Shown here: in pieces, positions 1 through 10,842 of the stretch | Layout of the letters: each line of letters begins with the position of its first letter | How positions within the stretch are numbered: position 1 is the first letter of the stretch | Assembly (NCBI GenBank): GCA_033002965.1 | Contig: JAURVB010014683.1 | Span: forward strand, 1-64,000 | Direction of reading: 5' to 3' | Origin: Piper betle | Lineage: Eukaryota; Streptophyta; Magnoliopsida; Piperales; Piperaceae | DNA length: 64,000 nucleotides | Translations under genes and position numbers: made by a program | The notes under the pieces: generated by a model | Told to the model about the DNA's origin: nothing | Databases searched by the model: none | Seen by the model: the letters and a program-made list of their open reading frames with translations, nothing else

Positions 1-353
1 ACAGTATATTAAATTATGTGTGATTAAAATTGTTGATATATGTATATATATTGGTATGTATTGTTTTGACAGGGTAGACCCTAATTGCACTTTTAGGGGA
101 GACTCTGTCAGTTTTACTTTAGAATTTTCATCGATTTTTCTCGTGATTGTGATGGCGTGAAATTTAATTTGCATGTCATTCATGTAGTACCATGTTAGGA
201 TTTTGCACATTTATTCATTCATGATGGATCGTATCTTCATCTTAAGACGCCGAGATTGGATCCGCATGAGTTAGGTTCGGGTTAGCGGACCTAACCGGGG
301 CCTGTAACATGCCGGTTCGGTTCATGAGCGTGGACCGGATTTGGGGTGTTACA
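1..353 (+). mobile_element. 3' part of a Ty3/gypsy-like LTR (remnant)
   Basis: The stretch has the look of a plant chromovirus (Tekay/Del-like) LTR. It has a 'ttaggggagactctgtc' box near 93-112 and it terminates in GGGGTGTTACA at 343-353, the usual TG...CA type terminus. No coding domains are present, so it is either a solo LTR or the edge of an element extending outside the window. Assignment rests on remembered LTR end motifs, not on a search. Confidence 0.45.
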
Positions 354-1440
354 GTGCCTCTCGACCCTCACTCGATAGGCCTTCACCCAACCCTCGGTTC
401 ACCGCGCAGGGTTGCCGAACAATAGGTGTGTGAGCCTTGACCTTAAAGGCGGACGACGACTACCCCGGTAATCCCCCTTGGTGTTCCAGACCCTCCTCGG
501 CCTGACTGCAGTAACCCCAAGGCGTCCCCTTGCCCGACCAAGTTTCACTCCCCCACTGAGATCACTCACACACTCAACTCTCTTTTGTTGTTCTGATTTC
601 TACACAAGGATGGCATCTCCTTATATAGACCCTTCGGACTAGTGGGCACCACGTCCCCAGCTTGCATCCTCACCGTCCAATCCACGATCAACGGTCCTCA
701 TGCTCCAAGCCTTGTCATCACTCACCCCTGGGATTCCAGTAAAATTACCGGAAAGCCTACCCCTGGGTGTGGCGCAAAAGACTGATCGTATTATTGGTTC
801 GACCCAACACCGAACCCCTCCTGGGTGTGGTGTGGTCGCCTTATCGAACCAGTGACCCCAGTACTGAACCCTGGTCTGCCCGTTCCACAGCACCCATGCG
901 CGTGCACAATAACCCCTGCCGCTCCTTGGCTCGGTCACCCGCACACCTGCGCACCCGTGACTACCGCCCATTTGCACGATAGCGCATGGCCCTGGTGCCT
1001 GGCTCGCCTGGTCATGATGCCTAGTTGCTTGCATCCCATGCATCCGGAACCCGCACTTCTACCAGCCACGCTGCTCGATAGAATGTCCCGGCTGCGCCTG
1101 ACCTTGCACCCGCCTGGAACCCGCACCACACTCGGTACCAGGTAGCGGCCTGCTCGGTATGCCTTACCGAACAATTGTCCGCCACAGCCTGCTATCGGTA
1201 CTGCACGGTAGCTCGCCCGCACAGCAACTCTCTCGATAGACCACATGCGCCAGTCAGACCTTGGACTTGCCCACATCACGGATAAATGCTCGGTAGGTTG
1301 TTCAATACTCGGATAGCACCGGCCACCTGACTTGGACGCGGGAATGCTAGGGACAACCGCCAAACCCTAGCTCTCGACCGTCCCACGAGCTAAACCCCGT
1401 AACACCATGCACCGCAGGCATGGGCTGTTTGCTGCTGTCA
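354..1440 (-). mobile_element. GC-rich LTR-like block, probably minus-strand
   Basis: This block abuts the LTR end at 353 and is much more GC-rich than the flanks. On the minus strand it has a good TATA box (TATATAAG at 621-628) followed by a pyrimidine- and AC-rich stretch, as in a retroelement LTR promoter. Several open frames occur on both strands, but none resembles a known protein and they overlap one another, so I do not call a gene. It could be an LTR plus leader of a second retroelement nested beside the first. A matching partner LTR is not visible in the window. Confidence 0.3.
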
Positions 1441-2477
1441 CGGAACTCCGGTGGACCACATTTGGGTGACTTTGAGATCGAGGGTGGCTTCCTATACGGC
1501 GCATCTCGGTCATGATTTGTTCTCGTTGTTGAGGAGATCCCAATGGAAGTGCTGTCATGGCTGGTGGTGGCCCTGGCTGGTTAGATAAGAGCCCAAAATT
1601 GGTCGCTTTTCTATTTTGCTGCTCCACATGCATTTTTTGGACTGTTTACCAGTGAGTTTGTGACTTCTTAGACGGTTCTTCTTGGCTTGGGTCCCTATTT
1701 GTCAATAGTGAAAATCTTTGGAGGTTATTATGTGGTTGGAGACGACGTAGGCTGGCCGAACGGTGGCTGTGAATATAACTGTTTGGTGGGGCTTCACAAC
1801 TTGGACCAACAGCTTCTCAGGCTTTGGCTCTCAACTTGGGTTTATTGGTGGCTTTGAGGAGGATCCATTGAAGGTTGCGGCATGATGGGTGATGACTTGG
1901 ATCAATTGGGTGGAGGCTGGAAAGATAGGTTGCTTGATGGCGCTTCATAGTTCTTGCCAGCAACTTTTTGAAGTTTTTCCACCAACGGTGGTTCTCGACT
2001 GGATTGTCTTGGGGGGGCACTCAAAGCTCCACGCCACTGGTCTTGGTCTTGGAGGTCACAGAAGGTGCTACTCTGGCAAGGGGCCTCCTCACCTTTCTCC
2101 CGTCTCTTCTTCCTTCCCACTTCTTCCTTCTATTCTTTTCTCTTTGCAGCAATCGTTCAGATCCCCTTACAACATCTCTGCCATTGGGTATTTATTGAGG
2201 ACAACCTCACCTCCTCTCCTTTGATTAGTTCCACCATTTTGGGCAAGCAATCCTCAACCTATTCAATCACTTCCTTATCTTCTTCCTTTCTTCTTAGAAC
2301 CACTGTGGACCACTCTGCACTTCTGCTGCAATGGTTGCTGCAACTATTGGTTCAGACATGAGGAGGATGGGTTCGACATAGTCTCGTACATGCATGGTGC
2401 CTCAACTCATCACGGATTCGGCTATTAGGAGTTAAGGCTCAATCGTGTTTGATGCATTGATCGATTTGGGCAGAGAT
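1441..2477. other. Unassigned single-copy-looking sequence
   Basis: This is mixed-composition DNA with short open frames on both strands, a CT-rich stretch at about 2090-2170, and no recognisable domain, splice structure or transposon terminus. It may be the interior of the retroelement suggested at 354-1440. I see nothing that supports a gene. Confidence 0.3.
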
Positions 2478-2567
2478 GATGATGTATATAGTAAGGACAA
2501 ACATGCAATAGATAACCAAACAGATGATGTATATAGTAAGGACAAACATATAATAGATAACCAAACA
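2478..2567. repeat. Two-copy 45-bp tandem duplication
   Basis: Copies 2478-2522 and 2523-2567 both start GATGATGTATATAGTAAGG and differ only at an internal GC versus TA dinucleotide. The near identity implies a recent slippage or unequal-exchange duplication. Confidence 0.9.
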
Positions 2568-3132
2568 GTTGGTTGGGTTTTAACCGAACTCCAGCTAAAC
2601 TAATTAAAATAATAAATGATATTTTTATTATTAGTAGTGTTCATTCTTTAGTGTTTATTTTAATTATTCTTAAATTTATTTATGAAATAAAAAATTATTA
2701 TCACACATTAAGTACTAATTATAAATTTATCACAAAAAGTTGTACGAATAATATTTAATTTGGAACATTAAATAATATATACACAATATATAATATATTA
2801 AACTTTGATTTCTTATGCATACATAAATAAATTATTTTAAATAAGATGAACCAAAATAATGATTTTATAAACTTTTATTATATATCATGATAATAAATAA
2901 AAATAAATATACATGTACAATAAAAAAAGTGATATAAAGAGGATTCTTTCCTTTCGTTGGTTAATTTAATTTGATTGATTTCAAACAAAAATCGGCCAAA
3001 CCGATCAAACTAAGTTTGGTTAATTTTTTATTTCAACCAAATTATAACTAAACAGAATTAACACTGAACCGAATTACCAAAATAAATTTGATTTGGTCAG
3101 TTTGGACGGTTAACCAAACCATGTTTACCCCT
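2568..3132. mobile_element. AT-rich MITE-like repeat with AACCGAAC/GGTTNGGTT ends
   Basis: Both edges are rich in AACCGAA / GGTTTGGTTAACCAAACC type motifs (2568-2600 and 2990-3125), and the right edge ends in AAACCATGTTTACCCCTAA. The interior is AT-rich and non-coding. Degenerate pieces of the same kind recur near 7615-7730 and 13,480-13,560. I read this as an old non-autonomous DNA transposon, possibly hAT-like. A target duplication could not be established. Confidence 0.4.
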
Positions 3133-3915
3133 AATTATAATTCACATGGTAAATTAAAGAATTATTTGAGTTATCAATTTGTCAACTCTGATGATGTTGT
3201 GTGGAGGATATATATCGATTGTGTAAAAAGGTAAATATTCTTATATTTCTTTTTTTTTAAATTCTTGGGCCATGTTAAATCACTTTAATCTTCATCACAC
3301 ATATTCTAAAAATCATATTCAAAATTTTATCGAGTGTTAGTAGCTGAGGCAAAGTGGCCAGAACCTACCCAGCTGCTCACATACCTGTTCATTAAAAATG
3401 TGTATATTCACCATTAATCTATCAAATAGTGGTCACTTTCATGATTTCATCACGATGGCATGAATCATGATGATGTCTTACATCATTTTGAATTGTTAAT
3501 TAAATTCACTAATTACATTGATTATTGCACTTTAGGTGATACCTAGGGAAGACAGAGTGCATGCATAGAGGCAAAATTAACAATTCAATTCTTTAAGTTC
3601 TTTGTTTGAATAGAGAAAAAAAATTATATTCCCATCTTTGTAACCACTAGTCCCGTATCCCACGAACCTCCTCATATTATCTTTAATTTCAATATTGCCG
3701 GTTAATATTGATTTAAAAAAAGGATAAGTTCTAGTTCCTATTCAGTGGAGGTTGCCTTCAGAAGTCTTGTTGGCATATTCTTCTTGAAGACCGTTTATTT
3801 ACCATGCCCAACTTTTGGGTCTTTGAGGGTGCTGACTACAAGAACTAGCTAGTTTTCTATTTTTGAACTGCGGAAATCCGAAGAAAAAAGGATATTTAAT
3901 TAAGTATTTATTATA

Positions 3916-3916
<1 letters not shown>
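3133..3916. other. AT-rich intergenic DNA
   Basis: Non-coding AT-rich sequence with no ORF of note, no transposon terminus and no RNA gene that I can recognise. Confidence 0.5.

Positions 3917-3955
<39 letters not shown>
3917..3955. repeat. (AT)n microsatellite
   Basis: Uninterrupted AT dinucleotide tract. It sits immediately outside the left end of the 3.98-4.73 kb transposon-like repeat. Confidence 0.95.
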
Positions 3956-3961
<6 letters not shown>

Positions 3962-3976
3962 CATATATAGTTGTAC

Positions 3977-4728
3977 TATTGTGCATTGCATGAAAATGCA
4001 GCGCAATGAATCTGGGCCGTCGGATTGAAATCCAGTGGCCTAGATTTTACTGGAGCCCCCAGACCCGCCTGACTGCATACCTGGTCGTCGCCTGACCGCC
4101 CGCCTGGTCGCCGCCCTGACCACCCACCTGCCTGGCCGCCGCCTGACTGCCCGCCCATCCCCACCCCCTATCGGCGGCCCCTTGTTGCGGCCCCCCACCC
4201 GCCTCGTCGGCGCCCTCCCCCTGCCCCTGGCCACCACAGCGCCCCCCCCACCATTCCCCCCCCAGCCGCCACCCCTACCAGCCGTTGTCCCTCCCACCCC
4301 CACCGCACTACGGCCCCCCAAGCTACCCATGACCGAAGCCGCCCGCCACCCTGTTGTGGCTCTCCCGTCACGACCTACCCTCCTGACCCTGCCCACCGCC
4401 TCGTGATCGACTCCCAACGCGGCCGACCACCTCCTCCACCCTGCCGCGGTGGAGGGTCGGGCAGACCGTGGCAGGGTGGCGGGGGTGGTCAGTCGCAGTG
4501 GGGAGTCGGTCGCTGGGCGGCCGGCAGGGTCGGGGGGCAGGTTGTGCCGGGGAAGCCGCGGCAGGGTGGCAGGTGGCTTCGGTCGTGACAGGAGCTCGGT
4601 TGCGTGGCGGCGGGGGGTCGGATGGGTGGCGGGCAGGCGAGCAGGAGGCCAGGTCAGCTGGGTCTGACGGGTTATGAAATGGGGGGCTATGGGCCATGCA
4701 TTACAAAAATACTTCAGCGCATTACAAT

Positions 4729-4731
<3 letters not shown>
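3977..4731. mobile_element. Non-autonomous MULE-like element with GC-rich, strand-skewed cargo
   Basis: The left end holds an imperfect hairpin (ATTGTGCATTGC ... GCAGCGCAAT, about 3978-4007) followed by the motif AATCTGGGCCGTCGGATTG, which recurs at 50.96 kb. The right end has a related GCGCATTACAA motif next to a second (TA)n tract. The interior 4050-4680 is very GC-rich: its first part is C-rich on the plus strand and the second part, from about 4440, is G-rich, so the two halves could fold back. Overlapping proline/arginine-rich frames on both strands are composition artefacts. MULE assignment follows from the 'gccgtcggatt' style terminal motif common in plant Mutator-like elements. Confidence 0.45.

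Positions 4732-4808
<77 letters not shown>
4731..4808. repeat. Compound microsatellite (TA)n-(GT)n-(GA)n
   Basis: Three consecutive dinucleotide tracts (TA to about 4773, GT to about 4793, then GA) fill the gap between the element ending near 4731 and the element beginning at 4808. Confidence 0.95.
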
Positions 4809-4914
4809 GAAATGTTTCCTGTAATAGAGCACAACCAACATGGTTGTGCTCGAATTTCTTTAGAGCCGTCCGATTGAGATCGGGCGGCTGAAAATAACCC
4901 AAACCAACATCACA

Positions 4915-5350
4915 CACCCCCCCCTCCCCTTCCTCTGCTTTCACCTTCACCCTTTGGTCCGCCGCGCCCCCCGCCCCGTCCCACGGCCCTTACTCTCCCC
5001 CGTGCCCCTCCCCTGCGCCCCCGCCCCGCCCCCACCCTTCCCCCCTCCCCAGCTTTCACCCCCCCGCCGCGCCCCACGCGCCCTCGCTCCGCCCCACACC
5101 CCCCGCGCCCCCCGCCCCACCCTACGCCCCTTTCTCTGCCCCGCGCCCCCCGCCCCACCCCCACCCTTCCCCCCTCCCCTGCTTTCACCCCCCAGCCGCG
5201 CCCCGCCCCGCCCCGCGGCCCTCGCTCTGCCCCGCGCCCCACGTCCCGTTTCCCTCCCCCTCTCCGCCCGTTTCGCCCCAACCCCACGCCGGCGTCACCA
5301 ACAGCACCGCCGACGGTGGCGCGAAAAACAGGGGCGGGGGAGGAGGGCGG
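4915..5350. repeat. C-rich block with three degenerate ~120-130 bp repeats
   Basis: The plus strand is dominated by C runs. A unit with TTCCCCCCTCCCC, GCTTTCACCC and GCCGCGCCCC occurs near 5036 and again near 5163, with a more diverged version near 4917. The minus strand therefore carries many G runs and has G-quadruplex potential. Long reading frames here lack stops only because of composition, and I do not regard them as genes. Confidence 0.7.
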
Positions 5351-5370
5351 GGTGGAAGGGGCGATGGCAT

Positions 5371-6650
5371 TTTCGTAATAAAAATTTGACTCGCTCCCGA
5401 GTCAATATTACGAAATAAATATTAAAAATAATTTTAAAAAATAAAATACTATAAAATAAAAACTTGACTCACTCTGGCTCGAGTCAATACTACAAAATTG
5501 ATTTTTAAAATTTTTTTAAAAATACAATACCATAAAATAAAAACTTGACTCGGACCCGCGCGGGATCGAGTCAAGTTTTAATTATAAAATAAATTTTTTA
5601 AAAAATAAAATAATTCGGTAATAAAAACTTAGACTCGCTCATTTCTTGAGTCAAGTTTTTAATACTACGAAATAAATTTAAAAAATATAAGATAATTTTG
5701 TAATAAAAAGTTGACTCGATCCCGTGCAGGATCGAGTAAAGTTTTAATTACAAAATAAATTTAAAAAATAATAATAATTCCTTAATAAAAACTTGACTCA
5801 CTCCCAACAAGAGTCAAGTTTTTATTAAGAAATTATTTTTATATTTTTAAAATTTATTTCGTAATATTAACTCTAGTCGCAAGCAAGTCAATTTTTTATT
5901 ACGAAATTATTTTATATATTTTTTAAATTTTATTTTATAATATTGACTCGAGTCTGGATGAGTCAAGTTTTTATTATGAAATAAAATTTTAAAAAATAAA
6001 CTAATTCTGTCAATTTAAAAAAATAAATTTATTTCGTAATCTTGACTAGAGTCGGGGTAGTTTTAAAATGAATGGAAATGAGCAGGGGTAGTTTTGTAAT
6101 AAAAACTTGACTCGATCCCGACTCGAGTTAATATGATGAAATACATCCCGAAAATATAAAAAATACTATAAAATGCCAAAAAATAAAATAATCGAGGTGC
6201 AATTGATTTTGTAATTTTATGGTATTTTATTATTATTTTTATATTTTTTAGGATATATTTCGTAATAAAAACTTGACATGGTCATGACTCGGGTCAATAT
6301 TAAGAAAAAATCCCGAAAAATATAAAAAAGTACAGGAAAATACCGGAAAATAAAATAATCGAATTCTAATGGATTATTTTATTTTATGGTATTTTACCCT
6401 ATTTTTTTCATTTTTTTCGAGAAGGGTAGTTTTAAAATAAAAATTTGATTCGGTCCCGACTTGTGTCAATATTACGAAATATATCTCGAAAAATATGAAA
6501 AAAATAGATTAAAATACCATATAAGAAAATAATCAATTATAACTCAATTATTTTATTTTATGGTATTTTATTATATTTTTATATTTTTTGGGATATATTT
6601 CTTAATATTGACTCGAGTCGGGAACGAGTCAAGTTTTTATTACGAAATTG
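5371..6650. repeat. Array of 13 TTGACTCG/CGAGTCAA palindromic modules
   Basis: Imperfect palindromes with half-sites TTGACTC and GAGTCAA are centred near 5390, 5470, 5555, 5637, 5720, 5800, 5877, 5952, 6047, 6117, 6283, 6450 and 6618. The first eight are spaced about 80 bp apart. Many are flanked by TTTCGTAATA on one side and TATTACGAAAT on the other, so each unit is a nested inverted repeat. Spacers are AT-rich (aaaaataaaat type). No reading frame runs through it. The same motif (TTGACTCGAG) occurs once more at about 49,084 beside another GC-rich insert. Confidence 0.85.
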
Positions 6651-6654
6651 CCAT

Positions 6655-7194
6655 CGAGTCGTTTTTCCCCCCAATCGTCCCCTCCTCTGCTTTTGCCACT
6701 CCACCCCGACCGCCGGCGACCGCCGGCGACCGCCGCCCGCCGTCACCTACACCACCGGCTCCATCGCCTCCATCGACTCCAACGCCGGCTACGTCTTCTG
6801 AAGCTGCAATCTTTTGGAAACTCCACCGAGTCGGTGGCTCTGTTTCTCCCGGACACCGCTCAGCACCGCCGCCGTGAGGCGTTGGCTTGGGAGTCCGGTG
6901 AGGAAGCGATCGCCGGCGAGTCCACCGTTATCATTTCCTCAATCAACGCTGCCGACGCCGGCTAAGTTGGCTGCGGCGGGCTTGGCCGGGATGGCGTGGG
7001 CGGCGGGCGGAGACTGCGATTCCATGGAAAGACGACGCCTTTGAGGTGGGGGAAGGGATGGGCTTGGCGGAGACGAAGGAAGGGGAGAGGTGCGTCGTCT
7101 CCACCGCCACCATGGCCGAGGAGGACTCCACCGGCGATGGCGGATTGCACGCCGCGGAGGAGGAAATTGCAGTGAAACAGAGGAGGGCGCGATT
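6655..7194. pseudogene. GC-rich gene-like cargo inside the MULE-type element
   Basis: Composition shifts sharply to GC-rich with codon-like GCC/CGG spacing, as in captured 5' exons of plant genes. Short open frames exist on both strands (for example plus 6648-6965 and minus 6943-7131, the latter Ser/Thr/Pro-rich like a plastid transit peptide), but none is long or recognisable. The likely reading is a Pack-MULE type acquisition of host gene fragments; the donor is unknown. Confidence 0.35.
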
Positions 7195-7284
7195 TTATTC
7201 CCAGCCGTCGGATCTCAATCGGACGGCTCTAAACAAATTCGAGCACAACCATATTGGCTGTGCTCTATTACATGAAATATTTCC

Positions 7285-10200
7285 TATATATATATATATA
7301 GTCGAAAAGGTTAGTGATACAAAAATACTGGAACTGAATACAACTTATCTGGCCAATGCAAGTCAAGCTGCTAGAGGATAAGGTCACGTGACTCATGTCT
7401 ACTTGCAATAGTATATAGAAACAGATATTAAACGAAATCCCATATGTACGTATTATTATTAGTCGTGATACGTCGTGCATGTTTTAGCCATTAGCAATTT
7501 AATATGACTACGCGCATTTTATATAAGTTAACATTGATGACTACGCTACTGGCAGGCAGTGTGCGTGTACGGGCACAATTCTCAAAAAATAATAGGGTTG
7601 TGCATAATTATGTTTGAAGCTTAAAACCGACCAAACTGATTTTAAAAAAATTCGGATTGGTTCAATCAAAATTCGGTTTAGTTTTTCTGGAATATTGGTC
7701 TAGAATCAACCGCCATGAATCTTGAGAACCATATTTGTCTGCTCCTTCCAAATTAAGACGTAGTTGCCAATTGGTGGTTCTTCAATGGTGGATTGGGGGG
7801 TATTTATAAGGATGGGAGCCAAAGGGAAAGTTGTGGGTATGCATTTTATTTAGTATGCTTTTAATCTGTTTGTTAAGAAAGATTAATTGCAAGGTGTAGC
7901 TTACAGTGCTTGTGGGCACGTACGCATCATGAATCATGATTTAACTGATATTTATGCAAGTTCGTGTTCTACAATTAAGGTTTTCCTAGTTTTTACAGGC
8001 GAAGATGGAGAAATGAGATAAGAAATGGCTGTGTTAATATATATTTATATATCTCCCTGCATGCACCTTAAAACTTCAACAAATCTATTACCTGAGCGAT
8101 TGATAAAGTTTAGGTGTTTTTTTTTTTTGTGAACGGGATCTTTTTTTCTTTTGGTTAATTCTGAATCCAATATAATATATATTGTGCTGCTTTTAGGCCC
8201 TTATATATATAAATAAAGTGCAAGGGATTTTTTTCTAGTTATTTCTGAATCCACATCACCTGTTGACTCTTGTCCTGTCCTTGGGCCCATATTTTAATTA
8301 AAAATTATATATTTATATAATTCTACTTACATATTGTAGTCTTCCAGCTTAAATTAAACTTTTGCACATTAATAACTACTTAATTTAAAATTATTGTAGT
8401 TATTTTTAACGGTTGCTTGATAAGAGCCTTCGAGTAGTATACTTCTACTCAAATTATAAATTATTTTTATTATATTGAATACTGTGATTTAATTATTTTT
8501 TAATAATTGATATAAATTTTTTATTTTCAACAAATTAAGAGCATTACGTTTGTCTTTGCATGATTATCCTAATTGTACTTTCAAGGATATCACTCAGTTG
8601 GACATTTACAAAATTTGCCTGGCCCATTAAGTTTTTGCCAAGGTAGTTTAGCCCATTAGATAGCACCTTCTACTCAATGGTGGAAGGTCCTCCAGGATTG
8701 TTTGTATGAACTCTTGGATCAACATGCATTTGTTTCTAAAACCTATCTTTACTTTTCTTTTTATTTTTTCCCCTCTACTCAAATTCGGACTCGACTCGGC
8801 ATAAATAGAGTCCCACCTCCGAGCCCTCTTGTAAGGCCTATAATTTCACAATAACGAGAAAAAAGAAGAAGAAATATTAAAGAAAAGGGAGAAGAAAGGT
8901 GACAGATAGAGAAAATTGAGAGAAGGAAACGGAAAAGACGATGAGTTGATGATATAAATACTAATATTATTAGGATGACAAGGATCAGAGTATTAAGAAA
9001 ATAGCAAAAAGAAAACATATATAGAATCATTAATAAATAGAGTGTCAATGGTAATTTAAATTTCGGTTAGAGTTTAGCAGAAAAAAAACCAAAAAGAAAA
9101 GTTAGAATTTGAATTTTAGTTGTAAAAGGTATAACTTGGAGAATCTGCTCTAATTTGAGATATGAAAGAAAATGATGTTCTCCAAGTTCTTCCTACTCTT
9201 CTCATGATCTCTTTCTTAAATCCTCTTCATTTCGTCAGATTCTCTCCTTCATTCGTCTCATCCCCAGCATTCTTATTCCTTTATTTCTCGTGTGACCACT
9301 ACATTGTGTTCTAAAGACGATGGTTTCGGCTTCTAAATCGATTAAAGCTAGAGCTTCAAGCAACGGCATTCTTCTTAAACCCAAAGGATGCATCAATTGA
9401 TGACAGCGAAGGGCATTGCAAGGAAAGGGGTTTGGGGGTTTAAGTCTGCCCGTTAATCTTACCGGTGGATGTGGTCCAAGAGTTCATACTCTAAGTTGCT
9501 GAAATAACTAGTTTGGTGGCTGTGAAAATAAAATTTTCCCTCTAGGTTTCTTTTGGTCGGCGTAAAAATAATGTAAATGATATAAAAATTTTAAATTAGT
9601 TAATTTTGTTAAAATTTGAGAGTATGACTAAATTAGTTTAGTAAATTATTATATGTCTAAATTAAGTATGACTACCTCTAAATGAGAGTATAAAATAATT
9701 ATAATTACTTCTTAGTAGTTACTCACGATGCTCTCCTATATGCAATTTATTTTCACCCTTTTTCTTATCGAGAAAAGTAGAGGGTGGAAAATTTATTGTG
9801 TATGGGAAACACATTAGCTATCAACTTGATAATTATGATTAATTTTAAGGTAAAATAATCACAATTACTTCTTAATGTGTAATTTATTTTCAACTTTTTT
9901 CTTATCAAGATAAGTAGAGGGGGGGTGGGGGTGCATTTGTTGTGCATGGGGAAACACAGTAGCTATCAACTTGAATATTATGATTAATTTTAAGACAAAA
10001 TACAAAGGGCATACATTAATTTTCCTTAGAAATATATTACATATATACTACTTTTAGTAAGGTTGAGTATTTCAAATTTTCATGTCATTTATATCATAAT
10101 GTCCTCAGATCATAAATAACATTACAATAAAGAAAATTGTGATAAACAAACTTAGAACTAAACATCAAGCACTTAAATTGAGACATAATAAAGAAAATAA

Positions 10201-10842
10201 TAAATAAATAAATAAATAAACTCATAGATATATAGATAAATAATAAATACTTGAAAATAAATAATACTCTAATTGTAAAAATAATAATATAATTATATTA
10301 TATAAATATATGGCTAAACATGAGCAAATATCACATATACCCTTATTAGTAAATATATAAATAATTATATAAATAAATACATAATAATTTGATAAATAAA
10401 TAAATAAATAATATTAATTAATATTGAATAATAATAATAATAATATAGCTTTCTAATATGAGAATATATAATTAATACAAATAAAAAAATAAATATATAT
10501 ACAATTAAGTAAACATAAATAAGACTAATATTAATAAGTAAATATATCATTAATAATAAAAAAATAATCATATAAACATGCATTATAATCAATAAATATA
10601 CACATAATAAGAAGAATAATAATGAATAAATAAATAATAATTAATTAAATATATTCATAATATCCAAACATGCTAAATAATGTGAATATACATCTAAACT
10701 AATGTAGGGGTTCTTGAATTACCGAAATCAATCGAAAAAATGGCCGAAAAGGACAAAACGATAAACCGAGTCAATTGGGCTGAACCACACCGAGCATAGA
10801 CTGGTAGACTTAGGCATGGGCTGACGAACAGGGTCAGACTGA
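7285..10842. other. Gene-free AT-rich intergenic DNA
   Basis: No recognisable gene. 7285-7300 is a (TA)n tract beside the transposon end; 7615-7730 is a degenerate AACCGA-type repeat fragment; 9765-9815 and 9890-9950 contain two related copies of a segment with CTTATCNAGANAAGTAGAGGG followed by a CTATCAACTTGA box about 85 bp on; 10,190-10,680 is low-complexity AATAAATA sequence. Short frames in it are not supported as genes. Confidence 0.5.

Larger units (their letters stand above)
4808..7284. mobile_element. 2.5-kb MULE-type transposon with about 90-bp terminal inverted repeats
   Basis: Positions 4808-4897 and the reverse complement of 7195-7284 match at about 81 of 90 positions by eye (starts GGAAATGTTTC versus GGAAATATTTC; both contain GTAATAGAGCACA and AGAGCCGTCCGATTGAGATC). 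Long TIRs and lack of a transposase suggest a non-autonomous Mutator-like element. The interior is modular: a C-rich block (4915-5350), an AT-rich palindrome array (5371-6650) and a GC-rich gene-like segment (6655-7190). A 9-bp target duplication is not evident because both flanks are dinucleotide repeats. Confidence 0.75.

Noticed and set aside
4040..5418. Long reading frames on both strands (up to 264 codons) in the GC-rich blocks
   Set aside because: They are Pro/Arg/Gly/Ala repeats caused by C-rich or G-rich composition, overlap on both strands and run through microsatellites; no domain or conserved motif.
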